In this document: one piece after another, positions 23,001 to 30,246 of the stretch
Layout of the letters: each line of letters begins with the position of its first letter
How positions within the stretch are numbered: the stretch's first letter is position 1
Assembly (NCBI GenBank): GCA_903838055.1
Contig: CAILWV010000050.1
Location: forward strand, 1 to 33,305
DNA from: an uncultured Bacteroidota bacterium
GTDB taxonomy: Bacteria; Bacteroidota; Bacteroidia; Flavobacteriales; Flavobacteriaceae
Direction of reading: 5' to 3'
DNA length: 33,305 nt
Position numbers and translations under genes: made by a program
The notes under the pieces: model-generated
Databases searched by the model: none
Told to the model about the DNA's origin: nothing
Seen by the model: the letters and a program-made list of their open reading frames with translations, nothing else

Positions 23001-23412
23001 GAATTTTGAATTGAATAATTATTCTATTGCTCCAAAAATTTCCTATTTATTTTCGAATAATAAAAGTTTGTCTTTTGTTTATGAATTTAAAAATAAAGAA
23101 AATACAATTAACAATCAAGAAACTCTCAAACAACAAAGATTAGGAATTTCGTTCACCTATTCAGGAGAAAAGAAAATTACGTTAAACGGAGATTTCTCAT
23201 TATATGATAATTCATTTTTTGGGAACCAACTTTCTCCGGTTGCATTTCAAATGTTAGAAGGATTGCAAGCAGGAAAAAACACTACGTGGCGATTATTATT
23301 GCAGAAAAACCTTACACAATATTTGGATATAAATATAAATTATCAAGGCAGAAAATCGGATACTAGTCAAACAATTCATACTGGAAATGTTCAATTAAGA
23401 GCCTTTTTTTAA
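20011..23412 (+). CDS. Large predicted outer-membrane protein, conserved Bacteroidota type, function unknown
   Basis: 1133 residues with a signal peptide (about 1-20, GVFAQ). The N-terminal part (20-280) has beta-rich segments such as SGSITRGITVGNNQNSTLNS and DKVSIRASIQDTNIPLQ. At about 290-350 lies a motif-rich stretch, GSERVYVNGILLKRG followed by NDYVIDYNAGEIKFT and VEYQYSERNYTRF. The remainder is a long run of alternating amphipathic strands (aromatic and polar) typical of outer-membrane barrels, ending LRAFF with a terminal aromatic residue. An EF-hand-like loop DYNGNGIQELQE occurs at 821-832. There is no TonB plug. I do not recognise a named function. A TACTTTTG -7-like box lies at 19981-19988. 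Confidence 0.78.
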   Translation: MSKNSFLWILLFCISGVFAQEIETPYKNKKIAFSRDTIAIDKVSINQSFFKIVDKNGSTVDTSFYKMDFQKGKLIFKKNYVTQDSLSIRYLKFPEFLTKTYSIYDDARVISNEAGNLYALKREDIKPFKPFDGLNTSGSITRGITVGNNQNSTLNSNLDLQITGRISDKVSIRASIQDTNIPLQSGGYSQKLDEFDQIFIELFSDKWNIRAGDLFLENRQSKFLNFNKKVQGLSTHFTLGTPENKTEIFASAALVRGQYAKSSFTGKEGNQGPYKLKGNNGELYVLVISGSERVYVNGILLKRGENNDYVIDYNAGEIKFTSLFPITSEMRIVVEYQYSERNYTRFVTYTGATHEEEKWSVGGFLYSENDVKNQPLQQNLTTDQVNILKNAGDDPSLMVAPSAYLDSYSENKILYKKINLGGVDVFQYSNVSTDVLFNVKFTLVGNNLGNYILTNSATVGKIYEYIAPIGGIPQGNYEPITKLVAPTKLQIATFLGKFNPSEKTSFDFELGVSNNDLNLFSNLDDSNNKGIASKFNVKQRLYSGKFKVDAFANYQLIQSNFKTIERLFTIEFNRDWNISTLFGNQSLLVSGLNFDFKEKGTIKYQIEKLDFTDSFSGTRHVIQANIKQNNFILSEKGSYLKSTGAISNSSFARNQTLAKYHLKKNWIGGSFRAEDNQEKLVATNNFSLLSQKYSEIGSFIGRGDSLKVFAEVGYLHRNNDSVQNGFLKRVNSSNSYYIKSKLIQTQKTNLSAFVNYRRLTFSDQTKPTEPSLNSRILYSDNFYNQIIQVTSAYETLSGTIAQQEFTYLQVNPGQGVYMWNDYNGNGIQELQEFEVAPFPDQAKYIRVFLPNQIFVKTHQNKFSQSITLSPSQWMNAIGFQKLLSHFYNQTSFSMDRKVLRNSDNFNLNPFSTSLENLLGLNTIFRNSLFFNRGKQDNSVTYTFLNSHVKSLLSIGSQENSSQSNQLQYAHLYKKSWLFNLDTSLSKATSISDNYASRNFELNNYSIAPKISYLFSNNKSLSFVYEFKNKENTINNQETLKQQRLGISFTYSGEKKITLNGDFSLYDNSFFGNQLSPVAFQMLEGLQAGKNTTWRLLLQKNLTQYLDININYQGRKSDTSQTIHTGNVQLRAFF

Positions 23413-23532
23413 GTATAATTTTATTAATAACTTGTGTGTAATTAATTTATAATCAATTATATAATTAAATTTATTAGTGAGTTTATATTTTTTAGAATCA
23501 TTTAAAAATAATATTGAGATTTCGGATTTACA

Positions 23533-23556
23533 ATAAATAATTGAATGATTATTTAT
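23533..23556. repeat. AT-rich palindrome upstream of the lysine-rich exported protein
   Basis: A perfect 9-base inverted repeat ATAAATAAT (23533-23541) / ATTATTTAT (23548-23556) with a six-base centre, about 70 bases before the next gene. It could be an operator or a weak hairpin; in such AT-rich DNA it may also be chance. The rest of 23413-23623 shows no gene. Confidence 0.35.
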
Positions 23557-23623
23557 GCAGATAATAACCCTTTAAGTGATTTATATTTAGTAACTTTAAA
23601 TATAACATTTAACAAAAAACCTT

Positions 23624-24028
23624 ATGAAAAAAATGATTTTATTGTGTTTAGTTTTCGTTTTTTCTAACGCAATCTATGCCCAAGACTCAAAAACAAAAGT
23701 AAAAAAAGAAAAAGCTACCACTGAAAAAGTAGTAAAAGTAAAAAAAGAAAAAGTTGCAAAAGTTAAAGAAGTAAAAGAGAAGACTAAAAAAGCAACTGAG
23801 AAGGAGGTTAAAAAAGTAGAGAACACTGCTAAAACAAATGTTACAAAATCTATTAAAGAAAAAACAACTTTATTAGAGAAAAAAGCGGATGAAAAAGCGG
23901 CAAATGTTACCGATAAGGTCACTGGAGAATATAATGGGAATAAAGTATTTACTGGTTCAAAAGGAGGTAAATATTATATTAATAAGAATGGTAATAAAAT
24001 TTACCTTGACAAAGATGCTTCGAAATAA
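23624..24028 (+). CDS. Exported lysine-rich protein with a PBCV-type basic adaptor-like C-terminus
   Basis: 134 residues in three parts: a signal peptide (1-20, ending IYAQ); a charged, repetitive region of K, E, A, T and V (about 21-98), predicted helical or disordered with strong positive charge; and a compact C-terminal motif NGNKVFTGSKGGKYYINKNGNKIYL (104-128 overall). The last part resembles the small basic adaptor domain first described in Chlorella virus PBCV-1 proteins (TG-GG-YYIN-G-K-Y pattern). Similar short exported proteins occur in Bacteroidota. A DNA-binding-like basic middle in an exported protein is unusual; function is unknown. It stands alone with its own terminator. Confidence 0.8.
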   Translation: MKKMILLCLVFVFSNAIYAQDSKTKVKKEKATTEKVVKVKKEKVAKVKEVKEKTKKATEKEVKKVENTAKTNVTKSIKEKTTLLEKKADEKAANVTDKVTGEYNGNKVFTGSKGGKYYINKNGNKIYLDKDASK

Positions 24029-24047
24029 GCAATAATCTGTTTTATTA

Positions 24048-24077
24048 AAAATCACGGTTCTTCCGTGATTTTTTTTG
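24048..24077 (+). terminator. Terminator after the lysine-rich protein gene
   Basis: A 10-base inverted repeat AAAATCACGG (24048-24057) / CCGTGATTTT (24063-24072) with loop TTCTT runs straight into a T-tract. The remaining gap to nrdB (24078-24330) holds no gene; it is AT-rich with one DnaA-box-like sequence at 24251-24259. Confidence 0.92.
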
Positions 24078-24330
24078 TTTAATTTTTTCATATAATTTTT
24101 TCAATTAATGAACTGAATTTATTTCTTAAACCCCTTATTTTTATGGGTTTTACATTTTTATTTCAAACTTAAACATCTGTTAAACAGTGCTTTAATTTAA
24201 AGTAGTCGTGAACTCTTTATCTGTGGGGATTGTTAAAAACTATATCAGATTGTGAATAAGTTTGACTTTCTTTTTTGTGTAAAATTGACAACCTTTGTAA
24301 CAGTTAAAAAATTCTTAAAACCCCAAAATT

Positions 24331-25308
24331 ATGTCTTTCATTGAACCAATTCTTAAAGAAAATAAAGATCGCTTTGTAATTTTTCCAATTAAGCATCAAG
24401 ATATTTGGGAGTGGTACAAAAAACAAGAGGCATGCATTTGGACTGCTGAAGAAATTGATTTGCATACCGATTTAAATGATTGGAATAATAAATTAAATGC
24501 AGATGAAAAATATTTCATCAAACATATTTTAGCTTTTTTTGCTGCTTCCGATGGAATTGTAAATGAAAATCTAGCTGAAAACTTTGTTAGTGAAGTACAA
24601 TATCCTGAAGCGAAATTCTTTTATGGATTTCAATTAATGATGGAGAATATTCACAGTGAAACTTATTCATTATTAATTGATACTTACGTAAAAGATGAGT
24701 CTGAAAAAGACGAATTATTTCATGCTATTGATAATTTTCCTGCGATTAAAGAAAAAGCAGATTGGGCATTAAAATGGATTGAGTCAGATTCTTTTGCAGA
24801 ACGTTTGATTGCATTTGCTGCAGTAGAAGGAATTTTCTTTTCTGGTTCTTTTTGTTCAATTTTTTGGTTGAAAAAACGTGGGTTAATGCCAGGTTTGACT
24901 TTTTCAAACGAACTAATTTCTCGTGATGAGGGTATGCATTGTGATTTTGCAGTGCATTTACACAACCACCATTTGGTTAACAAGGTTCCAAAAGCAAGAA
25001 TTACCGAAATTATTACCAATGCTTTAGATATTGAAAGAAAATTCATCACCGAGTCTCTTCCTGCAAGTTTGATAGGTATGAATGCTACATTAATGACGCA
25101 ATATTTAGAATTTGTTACCGATAGACTATTGGTAGAATTAGGATGTGATAGAGTTTACAACTCATCTAATCCATTTGATTTTATGGACATGATTTCACTT
25201 CAAGGGAAAACTAATTTCTTTGAAAAACGTGTTGCTGAATACCAAAAGGCGGGTGTTATGAATTCGGATTCGGAAGCTAGTAAAATTAGTTTCGATGCTG
25301 ATTTTTAA
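24331..25308 (+). CDS. nrdB: Ribonucleoside-diphosphate reductase, beta (R2) subunit
   Basis: Small subunit of class Ia ribonucleotide reductase, holding the di-iron centre and the tyrosyl radical for making dNTPs. 325 residues. Iron ligands and radical site are visible in order: ENLAENF, the [10 protein letters not shown] motif (E and H ligands, then the radical tyrosine), the [10 protein letters not shown] glutamate and [11 protein letters not shown] (E and H ligands). The HSETY arrangement is the one found in eukaryotic-type class Ia R2 proteins, so a tyrosine radical is expected rather than a radical-less Mn/Fe form. The gene precedes nrdA with a 235-base structured gap. Confidence 0.96.
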   Translation: MSFIEPILKENKDRFVIFPIKHQDIWEWYKKQEACIWTAEEIDLHTDLNDWNNKLNADEKYFIKHILAFFAASDGIVNENLAENFVSEVQYPEAKFFYGFQLMMENIHSETYSLLIDTYVKDESEKDELFHAIDNFPAIKEKADWALKWIESDSFAERLIAFAAVEGIFFSGSFCSIFWLKKRGLMPGLTFSNELISRDEGMHCDFAVHLHNHHLVNKVPKARITEIITNALDIERKFITESLPASLIGMNATLMTQYLEFVTDRLLVELGCDRVYNSSNPFDFMDMISLQGKTNFFEKRVAEYQKAGVMNSDSEASKISFDADF

Positions 25309-25351
25309 TTCGAAACTATATTTCAATCTATTATAATTTTAGTTTACAATT

Positions 25352-25437
25352 TTGGATTAGCCCAGATTGTACTGAAAATCCTTTTATTTTTTTCTTTAAA
25401 AAATAAAAGATTGTAACGGAAAGCTGGAAATAGCTTC
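25352..25437 (+). ncRNA. Candidate structured RNA in the nrdB-nrdA gap (resembles the Flavo-1-type intergenic repeat)
   Basis: The segment begins TTAGCCCAGATTGTA and ends CGGAAAGCTGGAAATAGCT, enclosing a near-perfect AT hairpin (CTTTTATTTTTT 25381-25392 with AAAAAATAAAAG 25398-25409). CCAG (25362-25365) can pair with CTGG (25424-25427) to close the structure. From memory, the TAGCCC...ATCCTTTT...AAAAGAT...CGGA-AGC-GGA-ATAGCT pattern recurs in intergenic regions of Flavobacterium genomes and may be what Rfam models as Flavo-1. The match needs a covariance search. Its function is unknown. Confidence 0.55.
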
Positions 25438-25444
25438 AAAAAAA

Positions 25445-25528
25445 GAGGAAATGTTTTCAATAATTAGATTGTTTCGTTCCTCGAAAAACTAACAAATAAC
25501 CCGAAATAGCGAAGGGATTTTCTATTTC
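25445..25528 (+). promoter_or_regulatory. Two further hairpins in the nrdA 5' leader
   Basis: GAGGAA (25445-25450) pairs with TTCCTC (25477-25482), with an inner CAAT/ATTG pairing (25458-25461 with 25468-25471). GAAATA (25503-25508) pairs with TATTTC (25523-25528), ending 15 bases before the nrdA ATG. Their order and closeness to the start suggest a regulatory leader or an attenuator-like region, but no known riboswitch class is recognised. Confidence 0.4.
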
Positions 25529-25543
25529 ACAAAAACAAAACTT

Positions 25544-27976
25544 ATGTACGTAGTAAAAAGAGACGGCCACAAAGAGCCAGTAATGTTTGACAAAATCACA
25601 GATAGAATTAAAAAACTATGCTATGGTTTAAATGATTTAGTAGATGCCGTAAAAGTGGCAATGCGAGTAATTGAAGGCCTTTATGACGGTGTTACTACGT
25701 CGGAATTAGATAATTTGGCTGCAGAAACAGCAGCGTCGATGACCATTTCACATCCTGATTATGCACAATTGGCTGCAAGAATTGCAATTTCTAATTTGCA
25801 TAAAAATACCAATAAATCTTTTTCGGAAACAATGAACGAAATGTATCATTATGTTAATCCGAGAACGAATCAAAAAGCACCATTGCTATCGGAAGAAGTG
25901 CATAATGTTATTCAAGCAAATGCAGAATTTTTAAATTCTCATATTATATACAACCGTGATTTTAACTATGATTATTTTGGGTTTAAGACCTTAGAGCGTT
26001 CGTATTTATTAAAAATCAATGGTAAAATTGTAGAACGTCCGCAACATATGTTGATGCGTGTTGCTGTTGGAATTCATATGAACGACTTGGAGTCGGTTAT
26101 TGAAACTTACGATTTAATGTCGAAGAAATTCTTTACTCATGCTACTCCTACATTATTTAATGCAGGGACTCCAAAACCACAGATGTCTTCTTGTTTTCTT
26201 TTGACAATGAAAGATGATAGTATTGATGGAATTTACGATACTTTAAAGCAAACAGCTAAAATCTCACAATCGGCAGGTGGAATTGGATTAGCAATTCATA
26301 ATGTTCGTGCTACAGGCTCTTATATTCGTGGTACTAACGGAACATCAAACGGAATTGTACCGATGCTTCGTGTTTTTAATGACACTGCTCGTTATGTAGA
26401 CCAAGGTGGAGGTAAACGTAAAGGAAGTTTTGCGATTTATTTAGAAACATGGCATGCAGATATTTTTGACTTTTTAGATTTAAAGAAAAATACCGGGAAA
26501 GAAGAAATGCGTGCAAGAGATTTATTCTTTGCTATGTGGACTTCCGATTTATTCATGAAAAGAGTCGAAGCCGACTCTACCTGGACCTTAATGTGTCCTA
26601 ATGAATGTCCTGGTTTAGACAATGTATATGGCGACGAATTTGAAGCTTTATATATTTCTTATGAAACTCAAGGAAAAGGAAGAAAAACAGTTAAAGCTAG
26701 AGAACTTTGGGAGAAAATTCTAGAATCTCAAATTGAAACTGGAACACCTTACATGTTGTATAAAGATGCAGCTAATAGAAAATCAAACCAAAAGAATTTA
26801 GGCACTATTCGTTCGTCTAACTTGTGTACTGAAATTATGGAGTACACTTCGGAGGATGAAGTGGCAGTTTGTAATTTAGCTTCAATTTCTTTACCAATGT
26901 TTGTTGAAAACGGACAATTCAATCACGAATTATTATTTAATGTAACTAAAAGAGTTACTAGAAATTTAAATAAAGTTATTGATAGAAATTATTATCCTGT
27001 AGTAGAGGCAGAAAACTCAAACATGCGTCATCGTCCTGTTGGATTAGGAGTTCAAGGATTAGCAGATGCATTTATCATGATGCGTTTGCCTTTTACAAGC
27101 GACGAGGCAAAACAAGTGAATCAAGAAATTTTTGAAACTTTATATTTTGCTGCTGTCACAGCATCTATGGAAATGGCAAAAGAAGAAGGGCCGTATTCAA
27201 GTTATGAAGGGTCGCCAATTTCTAAAGGAGAATTCCAACATAATCTTTGGAATATTAAAGATGAAGAACTTTCTGGAAGATGGGATTGGGCAAGTCTGAG
27301 AAAAGAAGTGTTGCAAAATGGTGTTAGAAATTCATTATTAGTTGCTCCTATGCCAACAGCTTCAACATCTCAAATACTTGGAAACAATGAAGCATTTGAA
27401 CCATATACTTCAAATATTTATACAAGAAGGGTTTTGTCTGGTGAATTTATTGTAGTTAATAAACACCTATTAAATGATTTAGTAGAACGCGGATTATGGA
27501 ATGAGACATTAAAACAAGAATTGATGCGAAATAACGGATCGGTTCAAGATTTAAATATTCCAGAAGATTTAAAAGAATTATACAAAACAGTTTGGGAAAT
27601 GTCTATGAAAGACATAATAGATATGAGTCGTCAAAGAGGTTATTTTATAGATCAATCCCAATCGTTAAACTTGTTTATGCAAGATGCAAACTATGCAAAA
27701 CTTACTTCGATGCATTTTTACGCATGGAAAAGTGGCTTAAAAACCGGAATGTATTATTTAAGAACTAAAGCGGCTGTAGATGCTATTAAATTTACTTTGA
27801 ATAACGATAAAAAAGTAGAACCATCCATAGTTGAAAAGCCTGCGGCAGTAGCCGTTGAGGTAATTGCTCCGGTAGAAAACGGAGAAATGACCGCCGAAGA
27901 TTTTGCTGCTATGGTGGAACGCGCTCGAAATGCCGCAGGAAATGCTGGTGATGAATGCGAAATGTGTGGATCTTAA
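25544..27976 (+). CDS. nrdA: Ribonucleoside-diphosphate reductase, alpha (R1) subunit
   Basis: Catalytic subunit of class Ia ribonucleotide reductase (810 aa), reducing NDPs to dNDPs with NrdB. An N-terminal ATP-cone (about 1-90, starting [17 protein letters not shown]) gives dATP/ATP activity control. The core has the substrate-site cysteine in PQMSSCFLL, the NLCTEI radical-site region with its cysteine and the second redox cysteine in AVCNLASI. The C-terminal tail ends CEMCGS, the mobile CxxC pair that re-reduces the active site. Just before this tail is an alanine/valine/glutamate-rich linker (about 765-795). A terminator follows the gene. Confidence 0.97.
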   Translation: MYVVKRDGHKEPVMFDKITDRIKKLCYGLNDLVDAVKVAMRVIEGLYDGVTTSELDNLAAETAASMTISHPDYAQLAARIAISNLHKNTNKSFSETMNEMYHYVNPRTNQKAPLLSEEVHNVIQANAEFLNSHIIYNRDFNYDYFGFKTLERSYLLKINGKIVERPQHMLMRVAVGIHMNDLESVIETYDLMSKKFFTHATPTLFNAGTPKPQMSSCFLLTMKDDSIDGIYDTLKQTAKISQSAGGIGLAIHNVRATGSYIRGTNGTSNGIVPMLRVFNDTARYVDQGGGKRKGSFAIYLETWHADIFDFLDLKKNTGKEEMRARDLFFAMWTSDLFMKRVEADSTWTLMCPNECPGLDNVYGDEFEALYISYETQGKGRKTVKARELWEKILESQIETGTPYMLYKDAANRKSNQKNLGTIRSSNLCTEIMEYTSEDEVAVCNLASISLPMFVENGQFNHELLFNVTKRVTRNLNKVIDRNYYPVVEAENSNMRHRPVGLGVQGLADAFIMMRLPFTSDEAKQVNQEIFETLYFAAVTASMEMAKEEGPYSSYEGSPISKGEFQHNLWNIKDEELSGRWDWASLRKEVLQNGVRNSLLVAPMPTASTSQILGNNEAFEPYTSNIYTRRVLSGEFIVVNKHLLNDLVERGLWNETLKQELMRNNGSVQDLNIPEDLKELYKTVWEMSMKDIIDMSRQRGYFIDQSQSLNLFMQDANYAKLTSMHFYAWKSGLKTGMYYLRTKAAVDAIKFTLNNDKKVEPSIVEKPAAVAVEVIAPVENGEMTAEDFAAMVERARNAAGNAGDECEMCGS

Positions 27977-28001
27977 TTAGAAAATAGAATAATGAATATA
28001 G

Positions 28002-28032
28002 AAACAGCTGTCCATTGATAGCTGTTTTTTTA
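28002..28032 (+). terminator. Terminator after nrdA
   Basis: An 8-base inverted repeat AAACAGCT (28002-28009) / AGCTGTTT (28020-28027), a 10-base loop and a T-run lie 25 bases past the nrdA stop. Confidence 0.9.
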
Positions 28033-28084
28033 TTTTAGTAAATTTATATTTCAATTCGTACATTTGAAATCAAATATTAAATAT

Positions 28085-28306
28085 ATGTCAAAAGAAAAAG
28101 GTGTTTATACAGGAATAATAGAAAAAGATGAAAACGGCAATTATTTTTGTGGTGAATATTTATTGGATTATCAATATACAGTGGCTAGTTTTAAACTTGG
28201 AGATGAAATTAATATTAAAACAGTTATTGCAAATCCAAGTGATAAAAGTTACAACCAATATCCAAAAAAATCAAGAAATTTCTTTTTGTCTAATGACAAG
28301 AAATAA
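28085..28306 (+). CDS. Small hypothetical protein
   Basis: 73 residues from the ATG at 28085 (MSKEKGVYTG); a TTG at 28064 would add seven residues but has less support. The sequence is hydrophilic with no signal peptide or membrane segment. Predicted short strands (GVYTGIIEKDENGNYFCGEYLL, QYTVASFKLGDEINIKTVI) suggest a small beta fold, possibly OB-like, with a basic tail (KKSRNFFLSNDKK). No family is recognised. A TACATTTG -7-like box (28059-28066) lies upstream, and the GNAT gene begins 5 bases after its stop, so the two are probably co-transcribed. Confidence 0.62.
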   Translation: MSKEKGVYTGIIEKDENGNYFCGEYLLDYQYTVASFKLGDEINIKTVIANPSDKSYNQYPKKSRNFFLSNDKK

Positions 28307-28311
28307 AACTA

Positions 28312-28758
28312 ATGATTTCTCTTAAACGAACTACTTCTGAAGATCCAGATTTCATTTATTTAACTCATTTATTTGATGAATTTTTGATTGATATAGATGG
28401 AGATGAAAAAGATTTTTTTGCACAGTACAATCAAATTTACATCAAAAATGTAATAGTTTATTATGAAAACGGAATTGCTTTAGGGTGTGGTGCGTTTAAA
28501 GAATTCGAGAAAAATGTTGCAGAAATAAAGCGAATGTTTGTTATTCCTGAGTCAAGAGGAAAAGGAATAGCATCACAAATAGTAACGGAATTGGAAGTTT
28601 GGTATAAAGAAGAAAATTATTCAACTTGCCTTCTTGAAACATCCAATAAACTTGAAAATGCAATTTCATTATATAAAAAATTTGGTTTCGAGATAACGCC
28701 TAACTATGGTCAATATATTAATGTTGAAAGTAGTGTTTGTATGATGAAAAAAATATAA
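28312..28758 (+). CDS. GNAT family N-acetyltransferase
   Basis: 148-residue single-domain acetyltransferase. The acetyl-CoA motif is AEIKRMFVIPESRGKGIASQIVTELE (R/Q-x-x-G-x-G/A class: RGKGIA), followed by LLETSNKLENAISLYKKFGFE, the usual motif B with the N-A-I-x-L-Y-x-K-x-G-F signature. The acceptor is unknown. The gene ends over an upstream in-frame ATG of the dGTPase frame, but the dGTPase most likely starts 17 bases after this stop. It sits in a small plus-strand group with the 73-aa protein and dgt. Confidence 0.9.
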   Translation: MISLKRTTSEDPDFIYLTHLFDEFLIDIDGDEKDFFAQYNQIYIKNVIVYYENGIALGCGAFKEFEKNVAEIKRMFVIPESRGKGIASQIVTELEVWYKEENYSTCLLETSNKLENAISLYKKFGFEITPNYGQYINVESSVCMMKKI

Positions 28759-28775
28759 TATTAAATTCTAAAATC

Positions 28776-30110
28776 ATGAATTGGGAACAATTATTATCCT
28801 TAAAACGGCAAGGTGACACTAGCAAGCGTTTGCGAATAGAGCAAGATGATACCCGCTTAGGGTTTGAAGTTGATTACGATCGTATTATTTTCTCTTCCGC
28901 TTTCAGAAGTTTACAAGATAAAACGCAGGTAATTCCACTTTCTAAAACCGATTTTGTGCATACACGATTAACGCATAGTTTAGAAGTGTCCGTTGTAGGT
29001 AGGTCTATTGGAAGATTGGTTGGTAAAAAAATCATTAAAAAATATCCTTATCTTAAAGAAATTCATGGATTCCAAGCTAATGATTTTGGAGCAATCGTTG
29101 CCGCAGCATCTTTGGCGCATGATATTGGGAATCCGCCATTTGGACATTCGGGAGAAAAAGCAATTGGCGAATATTTTTCAATTGGAAACGGCCAAAAATA
29201 CAAAGACAAATTGACAGCAAAAGAATGGCAAGATTTAATTGATTTTGAAGGTAATGCCAATGGGTTTTCAGTTCTAACAAGTTCTCGCCCAGGAGTTGAA
29301 GGAAGTATTCGTTTGACGTATGCGGTATTAGGAGCTTACATGAAATATCCAAAAGAAAGTTTGCCTAAAAAACCTACTTCTAATATTGCGGATAAAAAAT
29401 ATGGTTTTTTTCAAAATGACAAAGAATATTTTCAAGAAGTTGCCGAAGAATTAGGGTTAATTCCAAATAAAACGGCTAATGATATTGGTTATGAGCGTCA
29501 TCCACTTGCTTATTTAGTAGAAGCTGCTGATGATATTTGTTATACAATTATCGATTTTGAAGACGGTATCAATTTAGGGCTAGTATCGGAAGATTATGCT
29601 CTAGAATATTTGATAAAACTTGTAAAAGACACCATTGATACTGCTAAATATCAAACACTTACAACCAAGGAAGATAGAATAAGTTATTTGCGAGCTTTAG
29701 CTATAGGAAATTTAATAAACGATGCCGTTAGAGTTTTTATTGAAAATGAAGATGCTATATTAAAAGGACAGTTTCCGTTTGCTTTGATGGATAAAAGTAA
29801 ATACAAAGCTCAAATTGACGACATCATCCAGCTGAGTATAAATAAAATATATCAAAGTCGCGAGGTGATAGAAAAAGAGCTTTCAGGTTATCAAATAATA
29901 AACAATTTATTAGATAAATTCAGTACGGCATACAATAATGATTTTGAAAATAAAGCTACTAATTATGATGCATTATTGCTTAAAATATTACCTGAAAAAC
30001 ATTTAATTAAAAAAGAAAGTACTTACGAAAGATTATTACATATCTGTCATTTTGTTTCAATGCTAACAGATGGAAAAGCAGTACTCTATAATAAAATTAT
30101 CACTGCTTAA
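28776..30110 (+). CDS. dgt: Deoxyguanosinetriphosphate triphosphohydrolase (dGTPase, HD family)
   Basis: Hydrolyses dGTP (or other dNTPs) to the deoxynucleoside and tripolyphosphate, lowering the dNTP pool. About 444 residues from the ATG at 28776; the upstream ATG at 28737 is rejected because it lies inside the GNAT gene and adds a non-family extension. The HD-domain metal ligands are visible: H in VHTRLTHSLEV, the HD pair in ASLAHDIGNPPFGHSGE and the later D in EAADDICYTIIDFEDG. The N-terminal SSAFRSLQDKTQV motif is typical of dGTPases. Some HD dNTPases limit phage replication, but nothing else here suggests a defence role. Confidence 0.94.
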   Translation: MNWEQLLSLKRQGDTSKRLRIEQDDTRLGFEVDYDRIIFSSAFRSLQDKTQVIPLSKTDFVHTRLTHSLEVSVVGRSIGRLVGKKIIKKYPYLKEIHGFQANDFGAIVAAASLAHDIGNPPFGHSGEKAIGEYFSIGNGQKYKDKLTAKEWQDLIDFEGNANGFSVLTSSRPGVEGSIRLTYAVLGAYMKYPKESLPKKPTSNIADKKYGFFQNDKEYFQEVAEELGLIPNKTANDIGYERHPLAYLVEAADDICYTIIDFEDGINLGLVSEDYALEYLIKLVKDTIDTAKYQTLTTKEDRISYLRALAIGNLINDAVRVFIENEDAILKGQFPFALMDKSKYKAQIDDIIQLSINKIYQSREVIEKELSGYQIINNLLDKFSTAYNNDFENKATNYDALLLKILPEKHLIKKESTYERLLHICHFVSMLTDGKAVLYNKIITA

Positions 30111-30143
30111 AAGTGTTAATTTTTTGATTTTCAATAGGAATAA

Positions 30144-30174
30144 TTGCAATCCGATAAAAAATAATTTATGTTTG
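30144..30174 (+). promoter_or_regulatory. Promoter of the M36 metalloprotease gene
   Basis: TTG (30144-30146), a 20-base spacer and TATGTTTG (30167-30174), a full match to TAnnTTTG. It gives a leader of about 65 bases before the preferred ATG at 30247. Confidence 0.65.
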
Positions 30175-30246
30175 TACTTGTATTATAAAATTCAATTAAT
30201 AAATTAAGAATTAACTACGTTGTCAATTCTTTTAAAAAAACAAATT

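Noticed and set aside
23674..23922. Long minus-strand frame opposite the lysine-rich gene
   Set aside because: It is the complement of AAA/GAA-rich codons, giving a Phe/Ser/Thr low-complexity product with no family features; a shadow of the plus-strand gene.
28776..30110. dGTPase as part of an anti-phage system
   Set aside because: No reverse transcriptase, nuclease, sensor or other defence gene is nearby; motifs and length fit a housekeeping dGTPase.
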